Below are positions 24,650-36,304 of a stretch of 64,000 bases of DNA, piece after piece; within the stretch, counting starts at the first letter, position 1; the number at the start of each line of letters is the position of its first letter. The position numbers were made by a program, and so were the translations under genes. The notes beneath the pieces are model-generated. The model saw nothing but the letters and a program-made list of their open reading frames with translations, was not told the DNA's origin and searched no databases. Source of the DNA: Sarcocystis neurona (lineage: Eukaryota; Apicomplexa; Conoidasida; Eucoccidiorida; Sarcocystidae); contig KL647288.1 of assembly GCA_000727475.1 (NCBI GenBank), positions 3,715,604 through 3,779,603 on the forward strand. Reading direction: 5' to 3'.

Positions 24650-27560
24650 TTAACACTCCTTTCTGAACACCTCATGGTGTGATATATATTGGAAAGAAGT
24701 TCCGCCTAATAATACTTGAAAGCGACCTGGAAATCCTGACACCACATTAGCGGAAACGCTTTCCGAACGTGTAAGAGTCATCCGCGTGATGTATGTGGGG
24801 AGTGAGCGCCGGGCTACGTGCCCTCCGGAAGCTGTACATGTTGGAATGTGTGCAGGTACGTTCGTTGGGGAAGACATTAACAATTCCGCGCGTTCACATC
24901 TTAGCGTTCGCTCTCTAGAGATTTGCTTGTCAATCCTCCCACATGCAAGGCAAGGAGAAGGCATGAACGGAGAACCTACATTGGCCGTCGACGGGGCTGG
25001 GGCCTCACACGTAGAGTCTTTACGCAGGAAGGACTCGTGAACAAAAGCAGAATAACCGGCACTTGAGGATCGCACCTTTGCGTAAAGACGTCTAAATCCA
25101 GGCAATTCTGCTCGAAGTGACTGTATGCACACCTGTGCTAAGGTTCATGCGGCACATTTCGCCGAACACGTGTCTTCAAACGTACTTCATATGTCCACGC
25201 TTGGTTTTATTGTGGGTACCACTTCGTATGCAATGTCACAAGCTGCCTTATATGTACAGTGGCATATGGACTAAAGCTTGCTCTCCGGCAGCCGTGCACC
25301 GAGTTACGCACTTTTAGAATTTAACTGACATATGGCGCATTTGCGTTGACGTAATGCAGCAGATTTGGCGAATGTATTGCCAACGTACTCAGCAGGGCTG
25401 TAAAGGGAAGTGTGACAGGGGAGCGACGTTGGTGAGCTCACGAGGGAGCAGAGCAGTTGGCAGCTCACTGTTTACCTCCAGATTGGCTGACACAAAGTTT
25501 TCTCTGTCTACTACTGTAGCAGCAAGGGTACGTGGCTTGACTCCCACATCTTCCTCGTCAATCACCATGCGTCCCTCCTGAGCTGTACGTAGGATCCTAC
25601 GGGGCATATTTTCTTCCGAAGTCATTTGAAGCTACTATAACTCAGATCCATCTTTCGGATTTCAAGCCGGCGCGAAACTACATTAGTGAAGCAAAGGTGC
25701 CTTGAGCCAAGAGTCATCACGCCCACCCTGTGGGACAACCATCCTTCAGTCTCACACCACAAGAGAGGCGACGATGAAGCAAACGTGCAGCGTCTTCCTC
25801 GGTGTTCCAGACTCTGCAGATTTTTCTTCTCCCAGTGATGAGTGTATTATTAATGCTACAACCTTTTTTGGGTCAGGAGAACAACCAAGTAACTTCGGCG
25901 CGGTGCGCTTGCAGCTTGAAACAATAACTGATACGCTTTGAAGACGGGGCATCTTCGGAGGCGCCACAGAAAGACTATCTGGCATTCTGAACTGCCTAAT
26001 GTGTGACCTCCCCGTAGTCCAACTGTATGAAGCAGTTGTTTACCGAACTTCCTCGCGCGCTGTACGACCCAAGCACACTGCTGGCATCCCCCTTTATGGA
26101 GGATTACTGTGCTCCACTGCGACACTCTGGGTGGAGTGTACATTGCCGGTGTGGTCTACCTCGGTAGACGGTTGCGCATATGGTGGGCACGTGTGTGCGG
26201 ACGTGTTTTGCGGAAATATTCTGTTTTGTGACACAAATTGGGTAGCACCGGAGAATATATACCCGAGTAAAGCGACGACAATTGCAGACTGATTGGCTTT
26301 GCTACACCGCGGAGGGACGCAACATCACCCACCAGAGAAGGCACAGGGTACCCCACACACCTTACCAGAAGTACCACAAGATTCCAGCAAGAGAAGTTGC
26401 CACGCACCACCCTCAAGAACAAATGTCTGCTGCTGCCAGTCGCTGCAAGTGACGGCACGGATGTGAATGTGAGGAAAGCGCAGCATCATTTATTGCGAAT
26501 GACGACGCAAAAATGGGAGCGTGGTGACAGTGTAGAAACATCTTCACTCCAAAGAGAGGAACACTTCATTTACCGTCATTCCGGTTGTTCGGCTTTTGGT
26601 GGCGACAATCAGGTCGCTCTGGCAGGTCCGCGTCCCTCTAGTTAAATCCAAAAGATTCGTGTGCTACAAAGGATAGGACTGAACAAATTAGTGTCCGTAC
26701 ACCAGATCAACTGAGTACTATTCGTACAATATAATGCCCTGATTTGAAGTGTCCCCCGTCACGCAGCTGTACATGTTTTCTTACAACTTCACCGCCCACA
26801 ACTCTCACTTCGACCTGTTGCTTTGCAACGCTCTTTTGCGTTTCTTCGGAAGAAAACCGAATAAAAAAGCCGAAAACATTGTTGCAATTTCCATCAATGT
26901 TGCAGTGGCATGATAACGATTCATAAAGAGTCCAATTTTCGACGTCGACGAATCTCTACCTCCACCCTGTACAAGCTAATGGAAAGAAGTGTGCTTCCCG
27001 CGTCTTCCACGTCTTCCCGTCTCCAATCTTCAGCCAGGCAGGCGAATCTGGGTAAAACAAGGCCATTGCTGCTTTGCCGCATTTTACGTGTTTCTACCAG
27101 CAATGCGTTGTAGTGTCCTTATACACTCACCTCCGGTGAAACATTCAAGATGCACCAGCACCCTCTCACCGGTAAGTCAAAATCCACACGCTAAGCAATA
27201 GAGTGATCGTATGCTTCTGTGCTTCCTCCCAAGGTGGGCCCTAGTCTACGGCCCATGCTGATCTCCGTTGTCCAAACTTAGGTAGCTCGCGCACGCCTTA
27301 CAACTGGAACGAAGCAGCACTGCTCAGCGGTAGGCTGTCTGCTCGAGGGGCGGGAGGGGGAACGCTGACGGCCCCTTCGCGCGGCTTGTTGAGTAGAGAC
27401 GTATCCAGCGCGTTGGTTGGGGGGCTGGGTGACTCTATACACCACCGTACTACTCCGAGTGGGGATGGGACAATGGAGTGGGATGCATTTGAAGGTACTG
27501 CAGGAGTCCACAAGCTTCTCCTCGTCAGCTGTCTGGAATTCCACATCCTGGCGGACATGC
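24650..27560 (-). CDS. Unidentified multi-exon gene
   Basis: Several minus-strand segments look coding and are bounded by good splice sites, but the whole chain could not be closed. Candidates are: about 27559-27304 (DVEFQTADEEKLVD, donor GTAAGG); about 27196-27137 (RVDFDLPVRGCWCILNVSPE, acceptor TTGCTTAG, donor GTGAGT); about 27050-26968 (CLAEDWRREDVEDAG); about 25625-25478 (PRRILRTAQEGRMVIDEEDV to ENFVSANLE, donor GTAAAC); and 25132 onward (VCIQSLRAELPGFRRLYAK), which joins the previous one in phase 0 and stays open to a stop at 24650. The first two join in phase 0; the third does not fit either neighbour without another exon. No family was recognised. CFAP161 begins 160 bp downstream on the same strand. 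An ATG at 25625 could start a shorter gene. Confidence 0.4.
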
Positions 27561-28278
27561 AGAACACAGGCACAAAAACTGCATTCCAGCGCTCTCCAAT
27601 TCAACACGCGGTAGACCTGTGCACTACACATACGGTTCTACAGAGCTCTACAATAAATATGACGTGCTTCTGACCTGTTGGACGGGCCGCACGAGTACTG
27701 GGGCACTTCTCCACTCAAAGACGAACATGCATACCCTCACACTTATGCGAGCAGAAATCGGCTCGTGCCTCGGAGAAATAAAACGCACACTGTCGCGATG
27801 CAGCAGGTCCTTTTACCTCTCATGTGGATCTTCTTCCAAAAGAGGCGAACACAATATACCAAACTGGTGCGATTCGGCACAAATGTACGCGCAGCACAAA
27901 ATTCGTGTTTAACTCGTTATGAAAATCCAGCACCCTTCCACTAAGGTTGCACTTCGTCGCTATCGCTGTTGTAGTCTTTAATCTGTAACTTTTGTCGCAT
28001 TTTTGCTTCGCCTCTCCGCAGCACTCTGAGAGTTCCAACTACGACAGCCTTCCTTCAGCCCGCGAAGAGGCTTGAGCGACGGCCTACAGCGGGTCTATCT
28101 GTCTGCCCTAATAAGCGCTTTGAATGCTGTCAACGCGACAGATAGACAGTTAGACCCTTGCGTGGAATCAGCCTCGGATAGTAGAGCTCATCAGACATGT
28201 TCCCTCAGCTACCGACAACGTACTCTGCAAAGTTGAGCACTACCCTTAGACTGAGAATTTACAGTCACAATTAACAAT
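27561..28278. other. Spacer between TMEM43 and the unidentified minus-strand gene
   Basis: This contains the 3' end region of TMEM43 and possibly upstream exons of the next minus-strand gene. A segment near 27890-27820 has a plausible GTAAAA donor, but its three frames are equally open. Nothing firm can be assigned. Confidence 0.4.
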
Positions 28279-31200
28279 TTAGGACGGGGTCTGGTGAGCC
28301 CTGTGTGAGACAATCTGCAATCAGATATGGAAAAATGAAAATGTGTCTGTTCATTTGATGCAAGACATACCATATAAGAATTATCAGGAACAAGGCAGTG
28401 GCTGCCAGCGCGAAGAGCGAGATTGATACAATAAGGTCGTACGCCCACCACACGACCGCGCAGGCTGCCGCTACAACTCCCATTGCCGTTAGGGCGCAAT
28501 TGACCAGGACCAGGCAGCATGACTGCACACCACAGTAAAAACATACACATTCGTAGTGGCAGTGGCTGCCAGCGCGATGAGCGAGATTGACACAATAAGG
28601 TCGTACGCCCACCACACGACCGTGCAAGCTGCCGCTACAACTCTCATTGCCGTTAGGGCTCAATTGACCAGGATCAGGCAGCATGACTGCACACCACACT
28701 AAAACCGTACACATTCGTAGTGGCCCAAGCTGGGCGAATCGACAGATCGGACGTGCCGCATTTCACCGCGTTTACCGCATTTAAGCCGCAGTACCCCCGT
28801 CTCCCTGGCGTAACGTATGCAAACCAGCGACACCGTCACAAGATTCGAACTAGACCAGGTAGGAGTGGAAACCACACAGGATGTCCCCTCTGATCGAGTT
28901 TTGGAAGCGAGGACGCTTCTAGGTGTACCTCATCAGAGCACCAGAAGCTTTGAGCAAATCAGTCTACCAGCGTCCGACAAAACTATGGCGTTGCTTGTCA
29001 CTGCACAAAAGTAATGACTCAAACGTAAACAACAGCCATATTTCTGTGAAGTCGTCCTGCGCCTCTTCCCGGTTCGAAGGTGGCCGACGATCCGACTATC
29101 TTATTGAAGGGTTGCTTCTGTATGAACGGGGTTTACACACTCAGTATTGCACTGGAACAATTGCCTCAGCTAGGTAGAATCCGCTCTGCCATGGCGAGAA
29201 GGGACGGTTTTTGTCCCCGAAAGCCACAAGTCCTTCGACGTCTCAGTGCCACAGAGGCAGAACGGTGTGCTGCCACACCGTTTCTGCGAATCTGTTCTCA
29301 AGGTTCGACCATGCTGGCAGAGTGAGTGCCCTCCAGTGAAGTCGTAGACGAATACGAGAGGAGCAGAGAACGACCACAGACTACGTATCTGTTACGAGTG
29401 CCCGCATTTGAAATCTTCTCGTCAGGACATGCCAGCCGCACATTTACAGGCTCGTCCGTCGAGTTACTGCAGTAGCAAAAAATATATGGACTTGCGCAGC
29501 AATGTGTGTGTATACGGACACGTACCCAGCATTCTTACGACGATGTGTTGTTTTACCTCTTGTTCGCAGCAGGTAAATGCCGTGAAGGTTAGCCAGAGCC
29601 ACAAGAGAAGGACACTGGCACCTCTAAGTGCCCAGGTGGCTCGGTTGGAAGCGTGCGTTTGCGCTACGTACTCGGTCACGAGGTCCTCCGGGCTGTAGTC
29701 GCCTTCCGCGAATATGGCTGCAGATCCATTCTGCAGGTCACACGGACTCCACAAACGGCCAGCTGCCACTAATCAAGTTCTCAGGTCCACACGTCTCGGC
29801 TCGTGTTACACCACACGCCTAAACAATGCACATAGAAGAATAGCAAAGAGTGCGAAAGTGATTGAAGCCTCCTCGGCGTGCTGACGCGTATGCATCTTGC
29901 GAAGCATTACGAGACTCCAGTTACACGCCTACTGAACCGTGGCCGGAAATTCGGCCCCGGAGGCATGAACTTGCAAACACACCGGCACACGTGTACACAC
30001 ATAGCTGAAGAGACACGTTTGCCATGCGCATGTATACAGCACAAGGTGCAATGAGGCCACATTTATTAATGCTTGCCAACACATACAAGCAAGCGTGTTA
30101 GATGGATATATACGAGCAGAAAAGCAGCGTGGCGTACCTAAAGTGCATGTTTTAGTCAACCTCAGAACTAGATCCATTTGAAAATGTGTGCTCATTTGTT
30201 CTGTCAAAACGCTCTCTTTCACGTCAGCCTTTACTGCGGACGTTGCCAGAGACTACTTCAATGTAAACTCAAGCCAAGTCACAATTCTGTCGTTGGTGAC
30301 CCTACGTCGGTGAGACACGGCGATAGGGTGGCTGACGCTAGTGGCTTGTCTACATTAACTGCTGGACATCCAATCAGGTGCAGCCTCGGTTCGAGCACCC
30401 TGCTGCAACGTCTCAGCAACATCACAATGTTGCAATACCCCCATGGCACTTACGCTAAGTACGAGCTACAGATATGGACGTCAGACATTTCCGAACAGCA
30501 ACATACTTGTGCAGAAAGCGTACGTCTTGCCTCGTCCGACTTCCCACGTGCTTTGGGTGTATATTTACCTTCAACGACGGCGACTCAAATTCTACAATAA
30601 ATCTTTCTTGTCCGAGAAGAGGTGCAACCTGCAGTCCAATCAAACTTATGTGGGTTGCCGCGCTCCCCCAGAACGTCACACGGAGGTCTCCAATCTGTGG
30701 ATTGTCAGGATCTCCCGTGTATAGCGCATTGTCCTTCACTACCGTGTTTTTGTAATCCACTGATGGGGGAGGACGCGTCTCTGAGGGGGTGTAGTACTCG
30801 TCGTCGACGAGCGGAAGCAGTTGTTTCTTCCTAAACTTTGTCAGGAGAAGCGAGGGAAGGACGAAACCTCCAGCTTTCAACGTGGTAGAAAACTACAGGA
30901 ACCACAGAGAGGTTGGGACAGGAGTCACAGCATGACGGTGGCCGCAATTTGCAATATTATTAGAAAAAGTGACCTGTGCAACATGCCACAAAGTAGCGTA
31001 CATGAAACACAGGAACACCTTTGCAGAGCAAGAGTCCCACGCACGCAGAAGAGTCAGTAGCAGAGCGGCAAGGTTTCCAAAATTCCTGCCCTGTAATTGA
31101 AAAGCATTGCACACCCATCTAAGTCCTGGAGTGCTCTTTCTTCTGCATGCAGTGCCTCCCGGAAGACCGCACGCAGTCGGAGTGAAGTGCAAGCCACTTC

Positions 31201-33561
31201 CGCGAACGAGGGCTGCCTTGTGTACTCGCGCTCTAGCTGCACATGGTAGATGACACCACTATACTATCTGTTGGTGTGGCATAAAAAGTCAAAATTGGAC
31301 GACAGGAAATTCGTCCTGATGCGCGTGGCAGGCTGTCTAGGACACGATTTACTTCCTTTCTCAAAGGGGTCTAGCTTGCCTTATACTTGATCCATACATG
31401 CGCCTCACGTAATAATGTGTATGTGAGGCACAGGCACAGTGAAAAACGTCACAAAAAGAAGAATTTCTTGTTTTCACATTCTGCGAACAGAACCGTACAG
31501 TGAACACCTCCACATGTGTTGTGTTTTTTTTGAGTGAAGCGCCGTGGGTAAAACCGTATTCCATTCCACAGAAATACCACATGTGCCGTGCGCTTACGGT
31601 ACGTCCTCTTCCAGGTACTACGGGGAAAAAATCGGGATTCTGCGAGGTGCCCAACAGCATGCTTGGGACGCTGGAGAGATCCACCTGGGTAGAAAATAGT
31701 ACGCCAAACACCAAGACAGTTTGCGTGGAAGACGAGTCCAGCGCTACTCGTGCCTACGGATACATTATATTCGAGAGATAGAGACATTTAATAGAGTGAC
31801 CCAGCGTAGGCGTTTAAATCTCTACTTCCGACTATAAAGACCTAGGAGACCTCGTGCACTTTGCCAGAAGGCAGCACAGTCGATCCGTAGTACAGTCCTA
31901 GTAATGAAGGGGTTTTCTATAAAGTCGCAATTGTGCTTCTTTCTCTCGCTTTCTTCAAGACAATCGCTTCAGGGCAGCGCTCACCAGCACAGACATCAAA
32001 GAGGAGGACAAACACTGCGACAGCAGGGAACAAAATGTCTACTCGGCTACACAAATCCTCGCGTAAATCTACGCAGTATTACACTCCGCTAAGAGATTGT
32101 GCATGTCTGTAGTAGCAGGAAAGCGAAACCACCGCATTGCAGCGCTTTCCATCAGTAGACCCTGAAAAGTCAACTTCTACATAACTGCGACCCCCATGTT
32201 CTGTAAGTGATTTTGGTGTTTTTCTACGCAGGTTGCATCGCTACCGTCAGCTTGCTCTTCTAATTATCCAGCAAGTCATGCCGTACTATACAGCACTTAT
32301 GGCAGTGCTCTTTTATTTTTGGCGTGGGGCTGTGACAAGTCGCTAAGGTGTTTAGCAGTAAGGTGAACCGCTCACACGTTAGCGCAACTCGAAGAACTTG
32401 GAGCCTGCCCGGGGGCACTACAGAACTCAGAGCGATACTGAGTATTACTCTGTAACTACCGGCGAACTCATCAACGCTGAAGATAACTTTTGTTACACGT
32501 GGTGTCATAGTCTCAACACGTGTCTGGTTAGCGGAAGAAACCAGAGACACTAGTCGAAATGGTCTGTGCAACGCCAGGCAGCGACGCGCACTCAAACCTT
32601 TGAGGCGATTAGACCCCTCAAAAGCGTCCACGCCAATCAAATGCTGCGTCCTGCAGTCGACGTTGGAGCGGTGGGGTGCACGCTCACTATGTGACAAATC
32701 TGCAATAAAACGTGTGGACGTTCGACGGCTTCCTCAAAAACGATTCCAGGAGCACCCGCGGAATACTAGATGAACAGTGGAAATTTCCCCTCTTCGATGC
32801 CTTGTACGTAGTTGCAGCTGATGCGAGCCACCCTACCTGATTGAATGCGCGGCTCAATCACATTCATACCTGCGTGGATACGAGCGCGTATGCAGAAAGA
32901 AGTGCTGCACGGTGCAAGAGAAGAAAGTGCGGATCTTCTTTTTCTTAAGCTGTTGCAAAGTGTCCACTTGCGAAGGGAGGAGGGCAGACGGCGTGATGCA
33001 GAACTATTTCTTTTATTCTAAATAACTCAAGTCTATAGAAGCACGTTTGGCCATGGTCCCCAGTACGGCGTGAGTGAAACGTCTGACCAAAAGGTATGTG
33101 AACCTGCCTCGACGGACGCAATGTCACATCGACTGCCACTAACGACTTACCAGGTGATCGACCCATTGAGCAAAGAAATAAGGTCCCACAGCCCCTATTT
33201 TATGAACATGCTGGAACATCTCGACTTGCACTTCAAAGAAGACGCCGCTGAATTGAGAGAGATTTGGGGCGAAGGCGGCAGGCGGATAGAAGACATCCAT
33301 CGCTGTAATGGGGCAGTCTATGTGGACGAGTCTTCTATCATTCTGTTGAAGAGGCGAACACGGAGACGGTGTGTAATTTTTGAGTAGTGGTTGCAACGTT
33401 TGTATCTCCTGTGCGTAGTGTCGTTCTCCATATAACGTCACCATAATAGATGCAGCCGCCAGCAGCAATGCAATCCACCAAGTGAAACCGTACAGGCGGC
33501 ACCAGCGACAGCCATCACGACTGTCGGGCTGTGTGCTTTCACAACAGTCAAAACAATTCAT
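28279..33561 (-). CDS. TMEM43: TMEM43 family membrane protein (LUMA), 6 exons
   Basis: Exons, minus strand: 33561-33151, 31684-31598, 30892-30569, 29730-29557, 28522-28371, 28300-28279. The product is 389 aa (human about 400). TMEM43 is a four-pass protein of the inner nuclear membrane and endoplasmic reticulum. Membrane segment 1 is at about residues 25-44 (TWWIALLLAAASIM). A large lumenal part carries RLVHIDCPIT, VEMFQHVH, QNPDFFPV and the family hallmark DPDNPQIGDLRVTF with ISLIG. The motif EGDYSPEDL precedes segment 2 (about 306-328), and segments 3 and 4 are in exon 5 (about 333-383). Exons 1-4 join in phase 0. A short exon between exons 4 and 5 may be missing, because the loop before segment 3 is shorter than in animals. 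The last exon is tentative: another acceptor would create a stop at the junction, and read-through adds about 31 residues. An in-frame upstream ATG exists at 33645. Confidence 0.9.
28395..28720. repeat. Tandem duplication of TMEM43 exon 5, unit 163 bp
   Basis: Copy 1 (28395-28557) and copy 2 (28558-28720) differ at about ten positions by my count, so the duplication is fairly recent. The unit covers the end of intron 4 with its splice acceptor and the first three quarters of exon 5. Copy 1 forms the working exon with the following donor at 28370. Confidence 0.95.
28558..28685 (-). pseudogene. Decayed copy of TMEM43 exon 5
   Basis: This is the exonic part of duplication copy 2, lying in intron 4 just before the functional exon. 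It keeps the acceptor context GTGGTGTGCAG, but the codon TGC of copy 1 (in LVNCAL) is TGA here, an in-frame stop. It lacks the last quarter of the exon and the normal donor. If spliced in it would truncate the protein before membrane segment 3. Confidence 0.85.
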
Positions 33562-34264
33562 TTTGCAAATTCTTACAGTCTCGACGGTCGAGACAGCACA
33601 GTACGCTGTCCGGCGAAGAAAAACGCGGCGCACCACCAGATCCAAGAAAGAGAAAGCAGAGCAGCGAAAGCAGGGAGGAGGGAAAGTAAAACAGGGAAGG
33701 GCCCTACATTACAAGAGGGTGACGTGAATGCAATGCAGCGTACGGACGGAGGAATGAAGAGGCGAAAGCAAAGCTGTAAGGAGGACGCAGCGGTTGACGC
33801 GTCTCGGGGAGACCTTGTAATGACAGTGCAGATCAAAAGAGACCAGAAGGAGCTGGGATGGTGGGGCAACTGTGTGTGTAGGTGTATACTGGTGCGCTTG
33901 GTGGCTCCCAGCAGACGATGGTCGGAGCTACGCAGAAACGAAGCATGACGCAGGCCTAACAGTAGACGGCGTAGTGACAGGCGTCAGAGCAATGCGGGAC
34001 GGTTTGAACAATGGAAAAATAACCAAGGCGAGCGCGGGACTTCCTCGCAGACGGTGCACCGCTGGGCTGAGGTGCATCAAAGCACCGCAGCCTGGCTTCC
34101 CGTGCGTGGAACAGGCTTTCTTCTCGAAGTGTATGGAAACAATTTGTCTGTGCAAATACGTGATTCCCAAGTAGGTTTGGGTGTGTAGAGGAAAGAACGA
34201 GGAGACGTGTAGAGTTTTACTTAGGGATACACATTCATGGTTGGAGACAGTTTGCCTTGCCAAC
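33562..34264. promoter_or_regulatory. TMEM43 upstream region with pyrimidine-rich leader
   Basis: On the minus (sense) strand the roughly 160 bases above the TMEM43 start, about 33640-33800, are dominated by C and T with CTTCCCTG and TTTCCCTCCTCC runs. This is probably 5' untranslated leader or promoter. The assignment is by position and composition only. Confidence 0.35.
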
Positions 34265-36304
34265 CTGGAAAATATGTCTTTCGAAACAGACGCCAAGGCG
34301 CACGCGAACTTTAGATATACTGTCGACACAGTTGAGGAGTCAAAGTGCGCGCCCCTTTAAAGCACTAAGTACAGAAAACGAAAGGTGACCGCGAGCCAGT
34401 ACTTGGGCCCACAAGGAAGCCTGAACCATAGGGATGCACGTGGACGATTCGAATCCACCGGGTGGTGAGCAAAATGCCACACGGCACAGCCGTACTAATT
34501 GCTACGGTCAACATATTGGTTTGCTGCAGGGGAAGATGGCATTCGAGACGGAGCGCACGAGAGCCGGCTTCTCAGTGGCACGAAGAAGAAATGTTGGGGA
34601 GTGGTATTGTCTGGTGGCGCAAGTGGACCAGATCATATCGCGGTAGTGCTAGGTTCACTCATGCAATATTGCTAAGCTTGTTCCTTTATAACATGCTGGT
34701 GAGCAGCCCTGTGCATCTGTCAGTGCATAATTATATGTAAATAGCTGGTGGAGAATGCATTGCAGATGCGTGGCGGGCTTACGTGATATCTGACTACACA
34801 CAGACCTATTTAGAGGAGAGCGTGCCATAGCGTATGTAACGGTCGTTATTAAGACGCTTACATTTGTACGTTGAGGGAGCCACGCACAAGTTGCTGCTTT
34901 GGGTAGACGACCAAGGTAGTAGTCTCATTGGGGCTTATGGTAACAATTGCACGCAATAGTACCAGATTCGGCCGAGCTGCGTAGTATTAGCGCTTTCCCC
35001 CCTCTGATGTACTCGATATACGCCCACCCTACAAGCATCGACGTGCATTGAGGGTGTGGATTGAAGATCGACACAAGAAATGAAGCCCTTAAAAAACTAT
35101 GCCATGGTATTTGAAAGTCTATCACGAGTCGAGAGAGATCCACGTGCATCCGCGCCCGTGTGCCATCGTCGGCAGTAAAGAAGGTAACAATTCGCGTGCA
35201 AGCGGTCCTAACCCATCTGTGCGTGCTTTCGACACACGCACAGATGGCACTTAAGGCTCCGCGTAGACCTGTATGTCTACACGTACGCAGCTGCGCTCAC
35301 AACCTCTAGAGGCTGTGCGCGCTACAAAGGTATCGATCAGACTGGCTGAAGCGTGTATAAACCTGCGTCCTTCCATCGGTATCGGCTGGACTGTATAAAG
35401 GCTACATAGAGCTGTTCCCCTGTACTTTGTCGGTTTAACTGGCGTACACTGACTTCCAAGCGTCGCATATTTTTGGCGGTGGGTGTACATACATCTGCCG
35501 CGAATATTGTGCCACGATCACAACCAGTACACGTACGAATTTAAGTGTCTGTGATACCTTGTACGTATTGGGAGCATCTGCACCCCCAGTTCTGGTGCGC
35601 TCGTCCTATTGGTGCTGTAACCTACGCACAATTTTACGGACACATACGTACACGTGTGGATACATCCACGTACACATACACACCTACATGTGCAGGTCGA
35701 CTGCTTGACGACCCCGCGCAGAGACGCCGGCCGCGATGGCTCTGTGCACCCTGGCCGGCAAGCGTTCGCTTGCTTTTCTTCCTCTAGACACGGATGCAGC
35801 GTAGACGTTGCTTTCTTCAACGTACGTTTCAGCGACAGCAATGCGGAACAACACAGTGCTTTCACACGACCGTAAAAGAGTGCAGCACTGCCGGGCGGAG
35901 GCTGGCACAAGTCGATTGAACGAGTGCCACGAAGAATCCTCACAAAGTTCACGACAGAAGACGAACACGACGTGAGTATCAAGAAACACGCAACGGCTGC
36001 AGAGGGGAAGCAGAATACAGTCTTGCAAGTTGGCGAAAATGTGCAACCTGGAAAGACAATGATAACAGCGCCGTTGTTATCCGTTATGAGGATGAGCTCG
36101 CCGATACCGTTCGGAGCCTTAGCAGACAGCCGTTGGAGCTGTAACGAATGCTGTAGCAGCAACGCTGGCGCTGAAAGCGAAGCAGTCACAGCCGTAGCTT
36201 TGAAAGTATTGGCAGGCCCTGCCGCCGCCGCACGAGCTGCAACATCGTCCGTGCAGACTGGCGTCGTCACGGGACCAGCTACGGCGACAACGACAACACC
36301 ACCT
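34265..36304 (-). CDS. Possible roadblock/LAMTOR3-like gene, two candidate exons
   Basis: Candidate exon 1, about 36304-36048, reads LQLQRLSAKAPNGIGELILI then TDNNGAVIIVFP. This resembles the helix-strand-turn start of the roadblock/LC7 fold as in LAMTOR3 (LHAIVVSDRDGVPVI). Candidate exon 2, 34319-34265, reads YLKFACALASVSKDIFS. Exon 1 leaves one base and exon 2 needs two, so the phases agree. No ATG is visible in exon 1, so a first exon would be upstream, and the C-terminal part before TMEM43 was not found. The plus strand over exon 1 also has a long charged open frame (about 35924-36340), which is the main alternative. If real, the product would be a small scaffold subunit of dynein light-chain or Ragulator type. 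Confidence 0.3.

Noticed and set aside
34440..34470. GATTCGAATCC, resembling a tRNA B box
   Set aside because: The closing pair of the T stem is A-C, and no A box, anticodon arm or acceptor stem can be drawn in the 70 bases upstream.
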